Shown here: piece by piece, positions 17,625 to 28,188 of the stretch
How the letters are laid out: every line of letters starts with the position of its first letter
Position numbering within the stretch: position 1 is the stretch's first letter
Assembly: GCF_010669125.1 (NCBI RefSeq)
Contig: NZ_CP048630.1
Coordinates: 1,686,001-1,750,000 of the forward strand
Reading direction: 5' to 3'
Source of the DNA: Ancylobacter pratisalsi
GTDB taxonomy: Bacteria > Pseudomonadota > Alphaproteobacteria > Rhizobiales > Xanthobacteraceae
Length of the DNA stretch: 64,000 nt
Notes under the pieces: model-generated
What the model was told of the DNA's origin: nothing
The model's input: the letters and a program-made list of their open reading frames with translations, nothing else
Databases searched by the model: none
Translations under genes and position numbers: made by a program

Positions 17625-18539
17625 ATGAGGATCGGCATGGTCACAGGCTCCGGGCTTCGCGCGCGCCTCAGCGAGGCGGGCCTCGCCTATTGTCTGCTCG
17701 CGCCCTCGCTGCTCTTCCTCGCCACCTTTACCTATTGGCCGATCCTGCGCTCGATCTATTTCAGCTTCCACGACGTGATGCTGGGATCGGACAAGATCTT
17801 CTTTCTCGGCTGGGAGAATTACGGGCGGCTGTGGACGGACAGCCTGTTCTGGAAATCGCTGGCCAATACCGCCTTCTACACCCTTGTCACCATTCCCAGC
17901 GCCATCGCCTGCGCGCTGCTGCTGGCGGTCGCGCTCGACAGCAAGCTCCGCGGCATGGCCTTCTACCGCTCGGCTTTCTTCTATCCGGTGATGATCCCCT
18001 CGGTCGCCGCCGGCATGGTGTGGGTGTTCCTCTACGCCCCCGGCTACGGGCCGATCAACGACGCCCTCGCCCTCTTGGGCCTGCCCAAGCTCGAATGGCT
18101 CTACGACAGCCGCACCGCCATGTTCGCCATCATCATCATGAGCATCTGGAAGTATTCCGGCTACTTCATGCTGATCCTGCTGGCGGCACTGCAGATGGTG
18201 CCCTCGGACCTTTATGAGGCGGCACGGCTCGACGGCGTGCCGGCGTGGACGCGGCTGATCCACATCACCATCCCGCTGATCTCACCCACGCTCTACTTCG
18301 TCATCATCATCGGGTTGCTGCACTCCTACCAGATTTTCGATTACGTCTATGTAATGACCCAGGGCGGCCCCGCCGATGCCACCAATGTGCTCACTTTCTA
18401 CATCTACCAGAACGGATTCCAGTACCAGGACATCGGTTACGCATCGACGCTCGCCAACGTACTGCTGCTGTTCGTCGGTGGCCTGATTACCCTCGTTGCG
18501 CTGGTGTTCGGCCGACGGGTCCACTACCTCGGTCGCTGA
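17625..18539 (+). CDS. ABC transporter permease (UgpA/MalF type)
   Basis: 304 residues with six hydrophobic segments. The cytoplasmic coupling loop for the ATPase reads EAARLDGVPAWTRLIHITIP (the EAA motif), about 80 residues from the C-terminus. Pairs with the next gene as a heterodimeric channel of the binding-protein-dependent importer. Start uncertain: ATG 17625 or ATG 17637 (the latter with GAGG seven bases upstream). The frame is open further back but that region contains the hairpins and is not coding. Confidence 0.9.
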   Translation: MRIGMVTGSGLRARLSEAGLAYCLLAPSLLFLATFTYWPILRSIYFSFHDVMLGSDKIFFLGWENYGRLWTDSLFWKSLANTAFYTLVTIPSAIACALLLAVALDSKLRGMAFYRSAFFYPVMIPSVAAGMVWVFLYAPGYGPINDALALLGLPKLEWLYDSRTAMFAIIIMSIWKYSGYFMLILLAALQMVPSDLYEAARLDGVPAWTRLIHITIPLISPTLYFVIIIGLLHSYQIFDYVYVMTQGGPADATNVLTFYIYQNGFQYQDIGYASTLANVLLLFVGGLITLVALVFGRRVHYLGR

Positions 18540-18547
18540 GGCTTCCC

Positions 18548-19447
18548 ATGGCAACCCTGCAGGATCCCCTCGAATTGTCCGCCCCCGCCGCGTCCCGCGT
18601 CCCTTCCCGCAGCACGCTAATCTCCCTGCGCGCCGCCCTGCGCAGAAACTGGCTGCACGCCCTGCTGCTTCCGCTTCTGGGCCTGTGGATCAGTCCGCTG
18701 GTGTGGATCGTCGTCACCTCGCTGAAGACGCGGTCGGAAGTGTTCGATCCCCATGCCGGCTTCCTGCCCGCGGTGGCGCAGTGGAGCAACTACGCCGCCG
18801 CCATGGCGGTGGCGCCCTTCGGCACCTACCTGATCAATTCGGTGCTGGTGACCGGCGGCATCCTGATCTGCGAGCTCGTCACCATCACGCTGGCCGCCTA
18901 TGCCTTCGCGCGGCTCAACTTTCCCGGCAAGAACATCCTGTTCACGCTGTTCCTGCTGCAGATCATGTTTCCGATCTACGCCACCTTTCTCACCAATTTC
19001 GTCACGGTGCGCGAGCTCGGCATCCTTAACTCCCTGCCCGCCCTGGTCGTGCCGTTCGTCGCCTCCGGCTATGGCACCTTCATGCTGCGACAGGCCTTCC
19101 GGCAGGTGCCGACAGAGCTCGCGGACGCGGCACGCCTCGACGGCTGCGGGCATCTCGGCATCCTCTGGCACGTCTATCTTCCACTGGTGAAGCCGACGCT
19201 GGTGGCCTTCTCCATCATCGCCGTGGTGACCCACTGGAACGACTATATGTGGCCGCTGCTGGTCACCAATTCGGAAAGCGTGCGCACATTGCCGATCGGT
19301 CTCGGCCTGCTGGCAAAATCCGACAGCGGCGCCGACTGGACGCGGCTGATGGCGGCGACCGTGGTCGTCGTGTCGCCGCTGCTGCTCTTCTTCGTCATCT
19401 TCCAGCGCCGCTTCGTCGACAGCTTCATGCACGCGGGCCTGAAGTAG
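18548..19447 (+). CDS. ABC transporter permease (UgpE/MalG type)
   Basis: 299 residues, six hydrophobic segments, EAA coupling loop in the form ADAARLDGCGHLGILWHVYL. Second channel subunit of the importer, 8 bases after the first permease. The N-terminal 35 residues are polar with several arginines, as usual for MalG-type subunits that start on the cytoplasmic side. The start at 18548 was preferred over the longer open frame, which overlaps the upstream gene. Confidence 0.9.
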   Translation: MATLQDPLELSAPAASRVPSRSTLISLRAALRRNWLHALLLPLLGLWISPLVWIVVTSLKTRSEVFDPHAGFLPAVAQWSNYAAAMAVAPFGTYLINSVLVTGGILICELVTITLAAYAFARLNFPGKNILFTLFLLQIMFPIYATFLTNFVTVRELGILNSLPALVVPFVASGYGTFMLRQAFRQVPTELADAARLDGCGHLGILWHVYLPLVKPTLVAFSIIAVVTHWNDYMWPLLVTNSESVRTLPIGLGLLAKSDSGADWTRLMAATVVVVSPLLLFFVIFQRRFVDSFMHAGLK

Positions 19448-19458
19448 GAGTTTCATGC

Positions 19459-20535
<1,077 letters not shown>

Positions 20536-20652
20536 GGCATGCTCGCGTCACAGCGAATCGCCAGATCGTTCGAAGACTTTGACACAACGCGTTTTGCCTC
20601 CGCGAGATTTGCCCCGCCTCGCCCGAAAACGCCATAGGGAGGCCCGACGTTC

Positions 20653-21465
20653 ATGGCCCAGTCCGTGCGTCAGCAGGAAATCGTGGAGTTGCTGCGCCAA
20701 CGGCGCTCCGCCTCCATCGCGGACCTTGCCGGTCACTTCGGTGTCTCCGACGAGACTATCCGGCGCGACCTGAAGGCGCTGGCGGAAGCCGATATCGTGG
20801 ACAAGTTCCACGGCGGCGTGCGCCTGAGCATCGCCGATTGGGAAGCGCCCTTTGATCGGCGCCTGCGCGAGCAGGCCCAGGCCAAGCGCCGCATCGCCGA
20901 GGCCGCGGCCGAACTCATCGACGAGGAGGCCACCATCCTCCTCGACAACTCGTCCACCTCCTGCTTCCTCGCTCAGGTGCTGGCGCCGCGCGCCGGGCGC
21001 CTCACCGCCATCACCTTTTCGGTCGAGGTCGCGCAGACCCTGTCCTCGGCCGGGCGGGGCCACCGCGTGATCCTGCCCGGCGGCGAATTGAGAGCGGACG
21101 ACCGCACCATCATCGGCCCCTCCGCCATAGACTTCGCCTCGCAGTTCACCCCCAGCCTGTTCGTGATGTCGGTGGCGGCCGCCTCGGTGGGACGCGGCTG
21201 CATGGACTTCGACCTGTTCGAGACCGAGTTCAAGCGCGCCATGATACCGCTCGCCGACAAGGTGATGCTGCTGCTGGACAGCTCGAAATACGCCAAGCCC
21301 GGCCTTATCCAGGTCTGCGACTGGCGGGCGGTGGACATACTCGTCTCCGACGCCCCGCCCCCCGCCGCCGTGCGCGACGCGCTGGAGCACGCCCGGGTGG
21401 TGATCGCGCCGGCGCTCGCGGAGGCCGATGACACAATTTCCCGCAGGACCGCCTATGCCGAATAA
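20653..21465 (+). CDS. DeoR/GlpR family transcriptional repressor
   Basis: 270 residues. N-terminal DeoR-type helix-turn-helix (R-Q-x-x-I-V-E-L-L start, recognition helix VSDETIRRDLKAL at about 32-44) with the family's KFHGGVRL hinge. The C-terminal sugar-phosphate sensor domain (DeoRC) contains DNSSTS and D-S-S-K-Y motifs for phosphate binding. Effectors of this family are phosphorylated sugars or polyols, supporting a phosphorylated or to-be-phosphorylated cargo for the adjoining importer. Its end overlaps the next gene by 38 bases. Confidence 0.92.
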   Translation: MAQSVRQQEIVELLRQRRSASIADLAGHFGVSDETIRRDLKALAEADIVDKFHGGVRLSIADWEAPFDRRLREQAQAKRRIAEAAAELIDEEATILLDNSSTSCFLAQVLAPRAGRLTAITFSVEVAQTLSSAGRGHRVILPGGELRADDRTIIGPSAIDFASQFTPSLFVMSVAAASVGRGCMDFDLFETEFKRAMIPLADKVMLLLDSSKYAKPGLIQVCDWRAVDILVSDAPPPAAVRDALEHARVVIAPALAEADDTISRRTAYAE

Positions 21466-22321
21466 CCCCGCCATCGCCAGCCGGGAAGCCGTTGCGAAGG
21501 ACGCGGTCACCGAGGGTTACGACGAGACGCCGGAGCTTTCCGCCTTTGCCGAGCATCTGGCGGATCTCGCCCGGCCACTCGCCCTGGCCCCTTTCCGCAC
21601 GCCCATCGGGGTCGAGTGGAAGGCGGACCACAGCCCCGTCACCGCCGCCGACCGGGCCGTGGAGCGGGCGTTGCGCGAAGCCATCGCCGGGCGCTTTCCG
21701 ACCCACGGCATCCTCGGCGAGGAAGAAGAAGCCGTGGGCATCGACCGCCGGGTGGTGTGGGTGATCGATCCGATCGACGGTACCAAGAGCTTTGTGACCG
21801 GCCTTCCCCTGTTCGGCACCCTGATAGCCGCGGTGGTGGATGGGCACCCGAGGGTCGGCGTGATCGAGGCGCCGGCGATGGGCGAGCGCTGGGTCGGCGT
21901 CGCGGGCGGTGGCACGCGCCTCAACGGCGCGCCGTGCCGCACCAGCCATGTGGAACACCTGGCGGACGCCCGACTGTGCGCGACCTCGCCCGACATGTTC
22001 TCCGCCGCCGAAGCTGACGCGTTCGCGGCGCTCACGCGGCAGGTGGGCCTCAGCCGTTTCGGTGGCGACTGCTACGCCTATGGGCTGCTCGCCAGCGGCC
22101 ATGTGGACCTCGTGGTGGAGGCGAGCCTGAAGCCATATGACTTCATGGCGCTGGTGACCGTGGTGGAGGAAGCTGGCGGCGTCATCAGCGACTGGAGCGG
22201 CGCTCCGCTTTCCATCGGCTCCGGCGGGCAGGTGCTGGCCGCCGCCAATGGCGCGTTGCACGCATGCGCGCTCGCCATCCTGCGCGCGGCCTGTCCACCG
22301 CATGGAACCGACCAGCGATAA
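21428..22321 (+). CDS. Inositol-monophosphatase-family phosphatase (HisN-like)
   Basis: 297 residues. Mg-dependent phosphatase fold with both metal motifs: GEEEE (Glu98) and DPIDGTKSF (Asp114, Asp117), and the C-terminal KPYDFMAL segment. Characterised relatives dephosphorylate inositol-1-phosphate, histidinol phosphate or similar small phosphates. The sequence class is closest to HisN-like enzymes, but placement after an Ugp-type importer and DeoR repressor suggests it acts on the imported compound. Translation likely starts inside the end of the DeoR gene; ATG 21455 is a second choice. Confidence 0.86.
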   Translation: MTQFPAGPPMPNNPAIASREAVAKDAVTEGYDETPELSAFAEHLADLARPLALAPFRTPIGVEWKADHSPVTAADRAVERALREAIAGRFPTHGILGEEEEAVGIDRRVVWVIDPIDGTKSFVTGLPLFGTLIAAVVDGHPRVGVIEAPAMGERWVGVAGGGTRLNGAPCRTSHVEHLADARLCATSPDMFSAAEADAFAALTRQVGLSRFGGDCYAYGLLASGHVDLVVEASLKPYDFMALVTVVEEAGGVISDWSGAPLSIGSGGQVLAAANGALHACALAILRAACPPHGTDQR

Positions 22322-22767
22322 AAGCGCACCTGGCCGCTCTTCTTGCCGCCTGCCCCGCCTGCCAGCGGAAATACGCTGTCTCTGTCATTGCGATCGTCCT
22401 GATGGCCTCGGCGACCGCCCTCCCCCGGCCAAGCGATGTCCCTCCGCCCTCTCCGCACCCATCCTCATGTCGTCGGGCAATCAGAGGATAAGGGCCCCTT
22501 CAAAAGGGAAGGACCGCCGATGCGTGGGACGGCCGGTTCACCGCGGGAACAGTTTGGTCGGCACCCGACGGGAGACGCCGTTCCTGATCGTCAGGATCGG
22601 GCCTGCAGCCCCCTCCTCGGCGACAGGATTATCAATGGCCCGCCTCGCACGCGCCTAGAATCTGGGCATGCGGAGCTAGTTTTTCAGCGATCTTATTCAC
22701 GGAAAATGTTGACGATCGGAAACTTTCTCCACAGACTCGGTCTCGTTGAGAAAGGCGGTTGCGGCAC
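22322..22767 (+). promoter_or_regulatory. Region upstream of the Liv/molybdoenzyme cluster
   Basis: 446 bases with no convincing gene. The first 300 bases are GC-rich without recognisable features. 22675-22740 is A+T-richer, with TTTTC (22681-22685) and GGAAAA (22701-22706) loosely opposed, followed by TTGACGATCGG. It most likely holds the promoter of the following seven-gene run; I cannot fix -35/-10 elements. No riboswitch fold is recognised. Confidence 0.4.
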
Positions 22768-23526
22768 ATGGGCACCAGCGACTACGCATTGGAGGCGAAG
22801 GGGCTCTGCCGCGAATTCGGCGGTTTCTTCGCGGTCAGGAATGTCGACTTCCAGCTGATGCGAGGCAGCATCCACGCCGTCATCGGGCCAAACGGCGCCG
22901 GCAAGACCACGCTTTTCAATCTGCTGACCAAGTATCTGGCGCCCACGGCGGGCGCGATCTTCCATGACGGCGAGGACGTGACGCGCCTCGGCATGGCGGC
23001 GATGGCGCAGCGCGGCGTGGTGCGCTCCTTCCAGATTTCCGCAGTCTTTTCCGGCCTGAGCGTCCGGCAGAACCTGGAGCTGGCGCTGCTGAGGGACGCG
23101 GGCATCGCCTGGAGCTTTCTCGGCCGGGTGTCAAACCATCCCGAAGTCGGGGCGCGGGCGGACGCCCTGCTGCGCCAGTTCGGCATGACCGAAGACGCGG
23201 ACTCCCTCGCCGGCAACCTCTCCTACGGTCGCAAGCGCGTGCTGGAACTCGCAACCACTCTGGCGCTCGACCCCAAAGTGCTGCTGCTCGACGAGCCGAT
23301 GGCGGGCCTGGGACGCGAGGACATCGGCCGCATCACCACTCTGATCCGCGAGGCGGGAAAGGGCCGCACCGTGCTGCTGGTGGAGCACAACATGAAGGTC
23401 GTCGCGGAACTGGCCGCCCGCATCACCGTGATGATGCGCGGCGAGATCCTGGCCGAAGGCAGCTACGAGGAGGTTTCCACCCGTCCCGACGTGATGGCCG
23501 CCTATACGGGACAGGCCCATGGCTGA
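22768..23526 (+). CDS. livG: Branched-chain amino acid-type ABC ATPase, LivG family
   Basis: 252 residues. First ATPase of a HAAT-type importer. Walker A GPNGAGKTT (about 41-49), signature LSYGRKRVLELA (the variant LSYG typical of LivG), Walker B LLLDEPMAGLG, switch VEHNMK. ATG 22768 was chosen over the TTG three codons upstream. The last 8 bases overlap livF. Despite the gene name, this importer class carries many amides, amino acids and aromatic acids. Confidence 0.92.
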   Translation: MGTSDYALEAKGLCREFGGFFAVRNVDFQLMRGSIHAVIGPNGAGKTTLFNLLTKYLAPTAGAIFHDGEDVTRLGMAAMAQRGVVRSFQISAVFSGLSVRQNLELALLRDAGIAWSFLGRVSNHPEVGARADALLRQFGMTEDADSLAGNLSYGRKRVLELATTLALDPKVLLLDEPMAGLGREDIGRITTLIREAGKGRTVLLVEHNMKVVAELAARITVMMRGEILAEGSYEEVSTRPDVMAAYTGQAHG

Positions 23527-24220
23527 GACGCTGACGATCTCCGGACTTGAGGCCTGGTACGGCGAATCCAAGGTGCTGCATGGCATGGACTTCAACGTCC
23601 GCGCCGGAGAGGTGGTGACGCTGCTCGGCCGCAACGGCGCGGGCAAGACCACGACGCTGAAGGCGATCATGGGGCTGGTGGAGAACCGCGAGGGCTCGAT
23701 CCGTCTCGACGACGCCGAACTCATCGCCGCACCGCCCTTCGAGATTGCGCGCAAGGGCATTGCCTTCTGCCCCGAGGAACGAGGCATCTTCTCAAGCCTG
23801 AGCGTGCGCGAGAACCTGTTTCTGCCGCCCACCGTTGCCAAGGGCGGCATGACGATCGAGCAGATCCTCGACCTTTTTCCCAACCTGAAGGAGCGCCTGG
23901 ACAGTCAGGGGACCAAGCTGTCGGGCGGAGAGCAGCAGATGCTGGCGCTCGGGCGCATTCTTCACACCGGCGCCCGCTTCCTGCTGCTTGACGAGCCGAC
24001 CGAAGGGCTCGCGCCGGTCATCATCCAGCAGATCGGCCGCACCATCCGCCAGCTCAAGGCGCTGGGCTTCACCATCCTTCTGGTGGAGCAGAACGTCGCT
24101 TTCGCCTCCGGAATCGCCGACCGCCATTACGTGGTCGAGCTCGGGCGTGTCGTCGACGAGATACCGGGCTCCGAACTCGAGGCCCGGCTCGACACGCTGA
24201 AATCCTACCTCGGGCTGTAA
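23519..24220 (+). CDS. livF: Branched-chain amino acid-type ABC ATPase, LivF family
   Basis: 233 residues. Second ATPase; forms the nucleotide-binding heterodimer with LivG. Walker A GRNGAGKTT, signature LSGGEQQMLALGRIL, Walker B LLLDEPTEGLAP, switch VEQNV. The C-terminus (LKSYLGL) is the family's usual end. Overlaps livG by 8 bases, consistent with coupled translation. Confidence 0.93.
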   Translation: MAETLTISGLEAWYGESKVLHGMDFNVRAGEVVTLLGRNGAGKTTTLKAIMGLVENREGSIRLDDAELIAAPPFEIARKGIAFCPEERGIFSSLSVRENLFLPPTVAKGGMTIEQILDLFPNLKERLDSQGTKLSGGEQQMLALGRILHTGARFLLLDEPTEGLAPVIIQQIGRTIRQLKALGFTILLVEQNVAFASGIADRHYVVELGRVVDEIPGSELEARLDTLKSYLGL

Positions 24221-24235
24221 CGGAGTGCGCTCGCG

Positions 24236-26119
24236 ATGACCATGATCTTCGGCGTGCCCTCCGCCGTGCTGTACGGGCAGCTGCTCCTCGGACTCATCAA
24301 CGGGTCGTTCTACGCCATGCTCAGCCTTGGGCTGGCGGTGATCTTCGGCATGTTGAACATCGTGAACTTCGCCCATGGCGCGCAGTACATGCTGGGCGCC
24401 ATGACCGCCTGGCTGCTGCTGAACTATGCCGGCATCGGCTATTGGTGGTCGCTGCTGCTGGCACCGCTCATCGTCGGCGCGAGCGGGATGGTTATCGAGC
24501 GGTTCCTGCTGCGCCGGCTTTACAAGCTCGACCACCTTTACGGCATGCTGCTGACCTTCGGGCTGGCGTTGATCTTCCAGGGCGTGCTCACCAACGCCTT
24601 CGGCTCATCCGGCCAGCCCTACAGGATTCCGGCGGCGCTCTCCGGCGGGCGCAATCTCGGCTTCATGTTCCTGCCGAACTATCGGGCGTGGGTCATCGTG
24701 GCCTCGCTCACTGTGTGCCTGACCACCTGGTACGTCATCGAGCGCACCAAGCTCGGCGCCTATCTGCGTGCCGCCACCGAAAACCCGATGTTGGTGCAGG
24801 CCTTCGGCATTCGCGTGCCGCGCATGATCATGCTCACCTACGGGGCCGGCGCCGCACTCGCCGCGCTCGCCGGCGTGCTCGCAGCCCCGATCTATCAGGT
24901 CGGCCCGAGCATGGGTGTTGATCTCATCATCGTCGTCTTCGCCGTCGTCGTGATCGGCGGAATGGGCTCGATCATGGGCTCGATCGTCACCGGCTTCCTC
25001 GTCGGCCTGATCGAGGGCCTGACCAAGGCGTACTACCCCGAGATGTCGAGCACCGTCGTGTTCGTGATCATGGCCCTGGTTCTGCTGGTGCGCCCGGCGG
25101 GCCTGTTCGGATCCAAGCCCGAGCGTTCCGCGGCCCATGAGACGGTGGAGGTGACCGGGTCGACGCCGCGCACGCAGATGATCGCCTTCGTCGCCATGGC
25201 GGTGCTGTTCGCGGCGGCCCCACTGGTGGTCTATCCCGGCTTCATGATGAAGGCGATGCTGTTCGCCCTGTTCGCCTGCGCCTTCAACCTGCTGGCGGGC
25301 TACGGCAAGCTGGTCTCCTTCGGCCATGCCATGTTCCTCGGCATGGCCGGTTATGTGTGCGGCCACGCGGCCAAGGTCTGGGGTTTCACGCCGGAACTTG
25401 CGGTGCTGGCCGGAACCGGCGTTGCCGCTTTGCTGGGGCTCGCCGTCGGGTGGCTCACCATCCGCCGCAGCGGCATCTATTTCGCCATGGTCACGCTGGC
25501 CTTCGCGCAGATGATCTACTTCGTCGCGCTTCAGGCGCCGTTCACCGGCGGCGAGGATGGCCTGCAGAGCGTGCCGCGCGGCTATCTGTTCGGGGTTATC
25601 GACCTCTCCGAGCCGCGCAATCTCTATGGCTTCGTCCTCGCCATCTTCCTCGGCGGCTTCTACCTGATCATGCGCCTTGTCGGCTCGCCTTTCGGCCTCG
25701 TGCTGAAGGGCACGAGTGACCACGAGTCCCGCGCCCAGTCGCTGGGCCTCGACACCACGCGCTACAAGCTGGTCGCCTTCACGCTCTCGGCCGCGCTTGC
25801 CGGGCTCGCCGGCGCCACCAAGGCGATCACCAGCCAGATCGTGACGCTGTCCGACGTGCACTGGTCGATGTCCGGCGAGGTGCTGCTGATGACCTTCCTC
25901 GGCGGCGTCGGCACGTTGTTCGGGCCCGTCGTCGGGGCGTTCGTGGTGGTGGCGATGCAGAACTACCTCTCCTCGCTCGGCCAGTGGGTGATCGTCATCC
26001 ATGGCGCGATCTTCGTGCTGTGCGTGCTTGCCTTCCGGCGCGGGATCGTGGGCGAACTGATCGGGTTCGCCCGAGGGCTTTCCCGCACCAAGGCCGTTCC
26101 CGAGCGGAGCGGGCACTGA
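24236..26119 (+). CDS. Fused LivH-LivM permease
   Basis: 627 residues. Two permease subunits in one chain. Residues about 1-290 are a LivH domain (NGSFYAMLSLGLAVIFGMLNI start, conserved NFAHGA), and residues about 310-610 a LivM domain (FNLLAGYGKLVSFGHAMFLG, then EAA-like loop). A polar linker around 290-310 (KPERSAAHETVEVTGS) joins them. Normally these are two genes of about 290 and 330-400 residues. No internal stop, so a natural fusion. With LivG, LivF and LivK it completes the importer. Confidence 0.92.
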   Translation: MTMIFGVPSAVLYGQLLLGLINGSFYAMLSLGLAVIFGMLNIVNFAHGAQYMLGAMTAWLLLNYAGIGYWWSLLLAPLIVGASGMVIERFLLRRLYKLDHLYGMLLTFGLALIFQGVLTNAFGSSGQPYRIPAALSGGRNLGFMFLPNYRAWVIVASLTVCLTTWYVIERTKLGAYLRAATENPMLVQAFGIRVPRMIMLTYGAGAALAALAGVLAAPIYQVGPSMGVDLIIVVFAVVVIGGMGSIMGSIVTGFLVGLIEGLTKAYYPEMSSTVVFVIMALVLLVRPAGLFGSKPERSAAHETVEVTGSTPRTQMIAFVAMAVLFAAAPLVVYPGFMMKAMLFALFACAFNLLAGYGKLVSFGHAMFLGMAGYVCGHAAKVWGFTPELAVLAGTGVAALLGLAVGWLTIRRSGIYFAMVTLAFAQMIYFVALQAPFTGGEDGLQSVPRGYLFGVIDLSEPRNLYGFVLAIFLGGFYLIMRLVGSPFGLVLKGTSDHESRAQSLGLDTTRYKLVAFTLSAALAGLAGATKAITSQIVTLSDVHWSMSGEVLLMTFLGGVGTLFGPVVGAFVVVAMQNYLSSLGQWVIVIHGAIFVLCVLAFRRGIVGELIGFARGLSRTKAVPERSGH

Positions 26120-26210
26120 CGCAGGTTTTCCGCACGTGACTGCGCGTACCGGCTCAGCCGGAACGCTTCTGGATCTCGGCCGGCCAACGGCCTCAAAAAA
26201 GGGGAACACG

Positions 26211-27440
26211 ATGCCTATGACAGCTTCCACCGTGCTGCGGGGACTAGCGGCTGCGCTATGCCTCGGAACGCTCGCCGTCGGCGGTCCGGCGCAAGCCCAG
26301 GTCAGCGACGATGTCGTCAAGATCGGCGTGCTGACCGATATGTCCGGCCAGTGGGCGGACATGAACGGACCAGGCTCTCTGCTCGCGGCCCAGATGGCGG
26401 CCGCCGACTTCGGCGGAAAGGTGCTCGGCAAGCCGATCGAGATCATCGGCGCCGACCATCTACACAAGGCCGATGTCGGTGTCGGCATCGCCCGTCGCTG
26501 GATCGAGAACGAGCAGGTCGACGCCATTTCGGACGTCACCAACAGTGCCATCGCGCTGGCGATCCAGGACCTCACCCGCGAAAAGAACCGCGTGGCGCTG
26601 TTCTCGTCGCCCGGTTCCACCGACCTGACCGGCAAGAAGTGCTCGCCCACCAGCGTGCAATGGGTCTACGACAATTATTCGAATGCCGTTGGCCCGATCA
26701 AGGCCCTGATCGACAAGGGCAACGACACCTTCTTCATCGTCACCGCCGACTTCGCTTTCGGCCATTCGCTGGAGAAGATCGCGACCGAAGCCATCACCGC
26801 CGATGGCAGCAAGGTGGTGGGCACCGTCCGCCATCCTTTCGGCGCCAACGATCTGTCCGCCTTCCTGCTGCCGGCACAGGCCTCGGGGGCGAAAGTCATC
26901 ATGCTGGCGACGGCCGGCAAGGACATGACGACGGCGATCAAGCAGGCCAGCGAATTCGGGATCACCGAAGGCGGTCAGATCCTGACCGCGCCGGTGATGT
27001 TCATCTCGGACGTGCACGCGCTCGGCCTTGATACCGCGCAGGGCATTTCGTTCATCGAGGGCTTTTACTGGGACCAGAATGATGAGACCCGCGCCTTCGC
27101 TAAACGCTTCTTCGAGGAGCGCAAGGCAATGCCGACGGCCCTGCAGGCTGGTGTCTATTCCTCGGTGATGCATTATCTGAAGTCGATCGACGCCGCCGGA
27201 ACCGACGAAGCCAAGGCCGTATCAGCCAAAATGCGCGAACTGCCCGTGAATGACTTCTTTGCCAAGAACGGCAAGGTGCGCGAGGACGGCCGCATGGTGC
27301 ACGATATGTTGCTTGTGCAGGTCAAGAAGCCTTCAGAATCCAAGGAGCCGTGGGATTATTACAATATCCTGGCGACCATTCCCGGCGACCGGGCATTCCT
27401 GCCGCTCGCCAAGAGCGAATGTCCGCTGGTGCAGAAGTAA
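26211..27440 (+). CDS. Periplasmic binding protein, LivK/amino-acid-receptor type
   Basis: 409 residues. Sec signal peptide (residues 1-29, hydrophobic core then GGPAQAQ) followed by a type I periplasmic-binding fold beginning VKIGVLTDMSGQWADMNG. Family members bind branched-chain amino acids, amides, urea or aromatic acids, and the ligand cannot be read here. AAAAGGGG lies 5 bases before the ATG, which is preferred to the open frame starting at 26136. The last gene of the transporter part; the regulator gene begins about 50 bases on. Confidence 0.9.
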   Translation: MPMTASTVLRGLAAALCLGTLAVGGPAQAQVSDDVVKIGVLTDMSGQWADMNGPGSLLAAQMAAADFGGKVLGKPIEIIGADHLHKADVGVGIARRWIENEQVDAISDVTNSAIALAIQDLTREKNRVALFSSPGSTDLTGKKCSPTSVQWVYDNYSNAVGPIKALIDKGNDTFFIVTADFAFGHSLEKIATEAITADGSKVVGTVRHPFGANDLSAFLLPAQASGAKVIMLATAGKDMTTAIKQASEFGITEGGQILTAPVMFISDVHALGLDTAQGISFIEGFYWDQNDETRAFAKRFFEERKAMPTALQAGVYSSVMHYLKSIDAAGTDEAKAVSAKMRELPVNDFFAKNGKVREDGRMVHDMLLVQVKKPSESKEPWDYYNILATIPGDRAFLPLAKSECPLVQK

Positions 27441-27491
27441 ATGTCGGCGGGCGGCAGGTCACTGCCGCCCGACCGGGACTGGAGACCTTTC

Positions 27492-28166
27492 GTGGTAAAG
27501 AAGATGACGTTGCGGGCCGGTGTGGACGAAGCGATGGCGACGGTCACCAGCGAAATACCGGCCCGGTTTTCAACCCCGGAACCCGCGACTCGGGATAGTT
27601 CGGTGGACCTCGGCCAGAGGCTCAAGCGGATGCGTCTGGAAAACGGCTGGACGCTGGAAGAGGTCAGCCAGCGCTGCGGGGTCGCGCGTTCCACGCTCTC
27701 CAAGATCGAGAACGGGCAGATGTCGCCGACCTACGACGTGCTGCAGCGGATCATGCGCGGAACAGAACTCGACATCGTCGAGCTGTTCGACGCGCGGCGG
27801 CAGAACGCGCCCTTCGGGCGGCGCAGCGTCACACGGCGCGGGGAAGGCAAGCTCCACCCCACCGATACCTATCGCTATGAGGTGCTCGCCACGGATCTAT
27901 CGCAAAAGGAGATCCTGCCGTTCAAGGCACGGGTGGTGGCGCGAAGCCTCGACGACTTCCCCGGCTGGGTGCGCCATCAGGGCGAAGAATTCGTCTGCGT
28001 GCTTTCAGGCCGGGTCAAGGTCTTCACTGAATTCTACGAGCCAGTGGAACTCGCGGAAGGCGACAGCACCTATTTCGACAGCAAGATGGGACATGCCATC
28101 ATCTCGCTCAGCGAGGAGGACGCCGAAATCCTCTGGGTCTGCACCGGTATCACTACCCTTAAATGA
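27492..28166 (+). CDS. XRE/cupin transcriptional regulator
   Basis: 224 residues. An N-terminal XRE helix-turn-helix (about 40-95: LGQRLKRMRLENGWTLEEV-type start, recognition helix VARSTLSKIENGQMSP) is followed by a C-terminal cupin barrel (about 130-220: HQGEEFVCVLSGRV and GHAIISLS). Such proteins are usually local regulators that sense a small ligand of the pathway in the cupin. Start uncertain: GTG 27492 has GGAG seven bases upstream; ATG 27504, ATG 27441 and ATG 27534 are alternatives. It lies inside the operon, between importer and enzymes. Confidence 0.88.
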   Translation: MVKKMTLRAGVDEAMATVTSEIPARFSTPEPATRDSSVDLGQRLKRMRLENGWTLEEVSQRCGVARSTLSKIENGQMSPTYDVLQRIMRGTELDIVELFDARRQNAPFGRRSVTRRGEGKLHPTDTYRYEVLATDLSQKEILPFKARVVARSLDDFPGWVRHQGEEFVCVLSGRVKVFTEFYEPVELAEGDSTYFDSKMGHAIISLSEEDAEILWVCTGITTLK

Positions 28167-28188
28167 TAAAGGCCCGAGGATCGCAAGA

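Noticed and set aside
22681..22706. Operator-like TTTTC/GGAAAA arms upstream of livG
   Set aside because: Short and imperfect; similar spacing is expected by chance in an A+T-rich promoter region, so it is mentioned only in the description of that region.
24605..26650. Minus-strand open frame of 681 codons
   Set aside because: Antisense shadow of the LivHM fusion and LivK genes, rich in His/Gly/Glu/Arg without domains.
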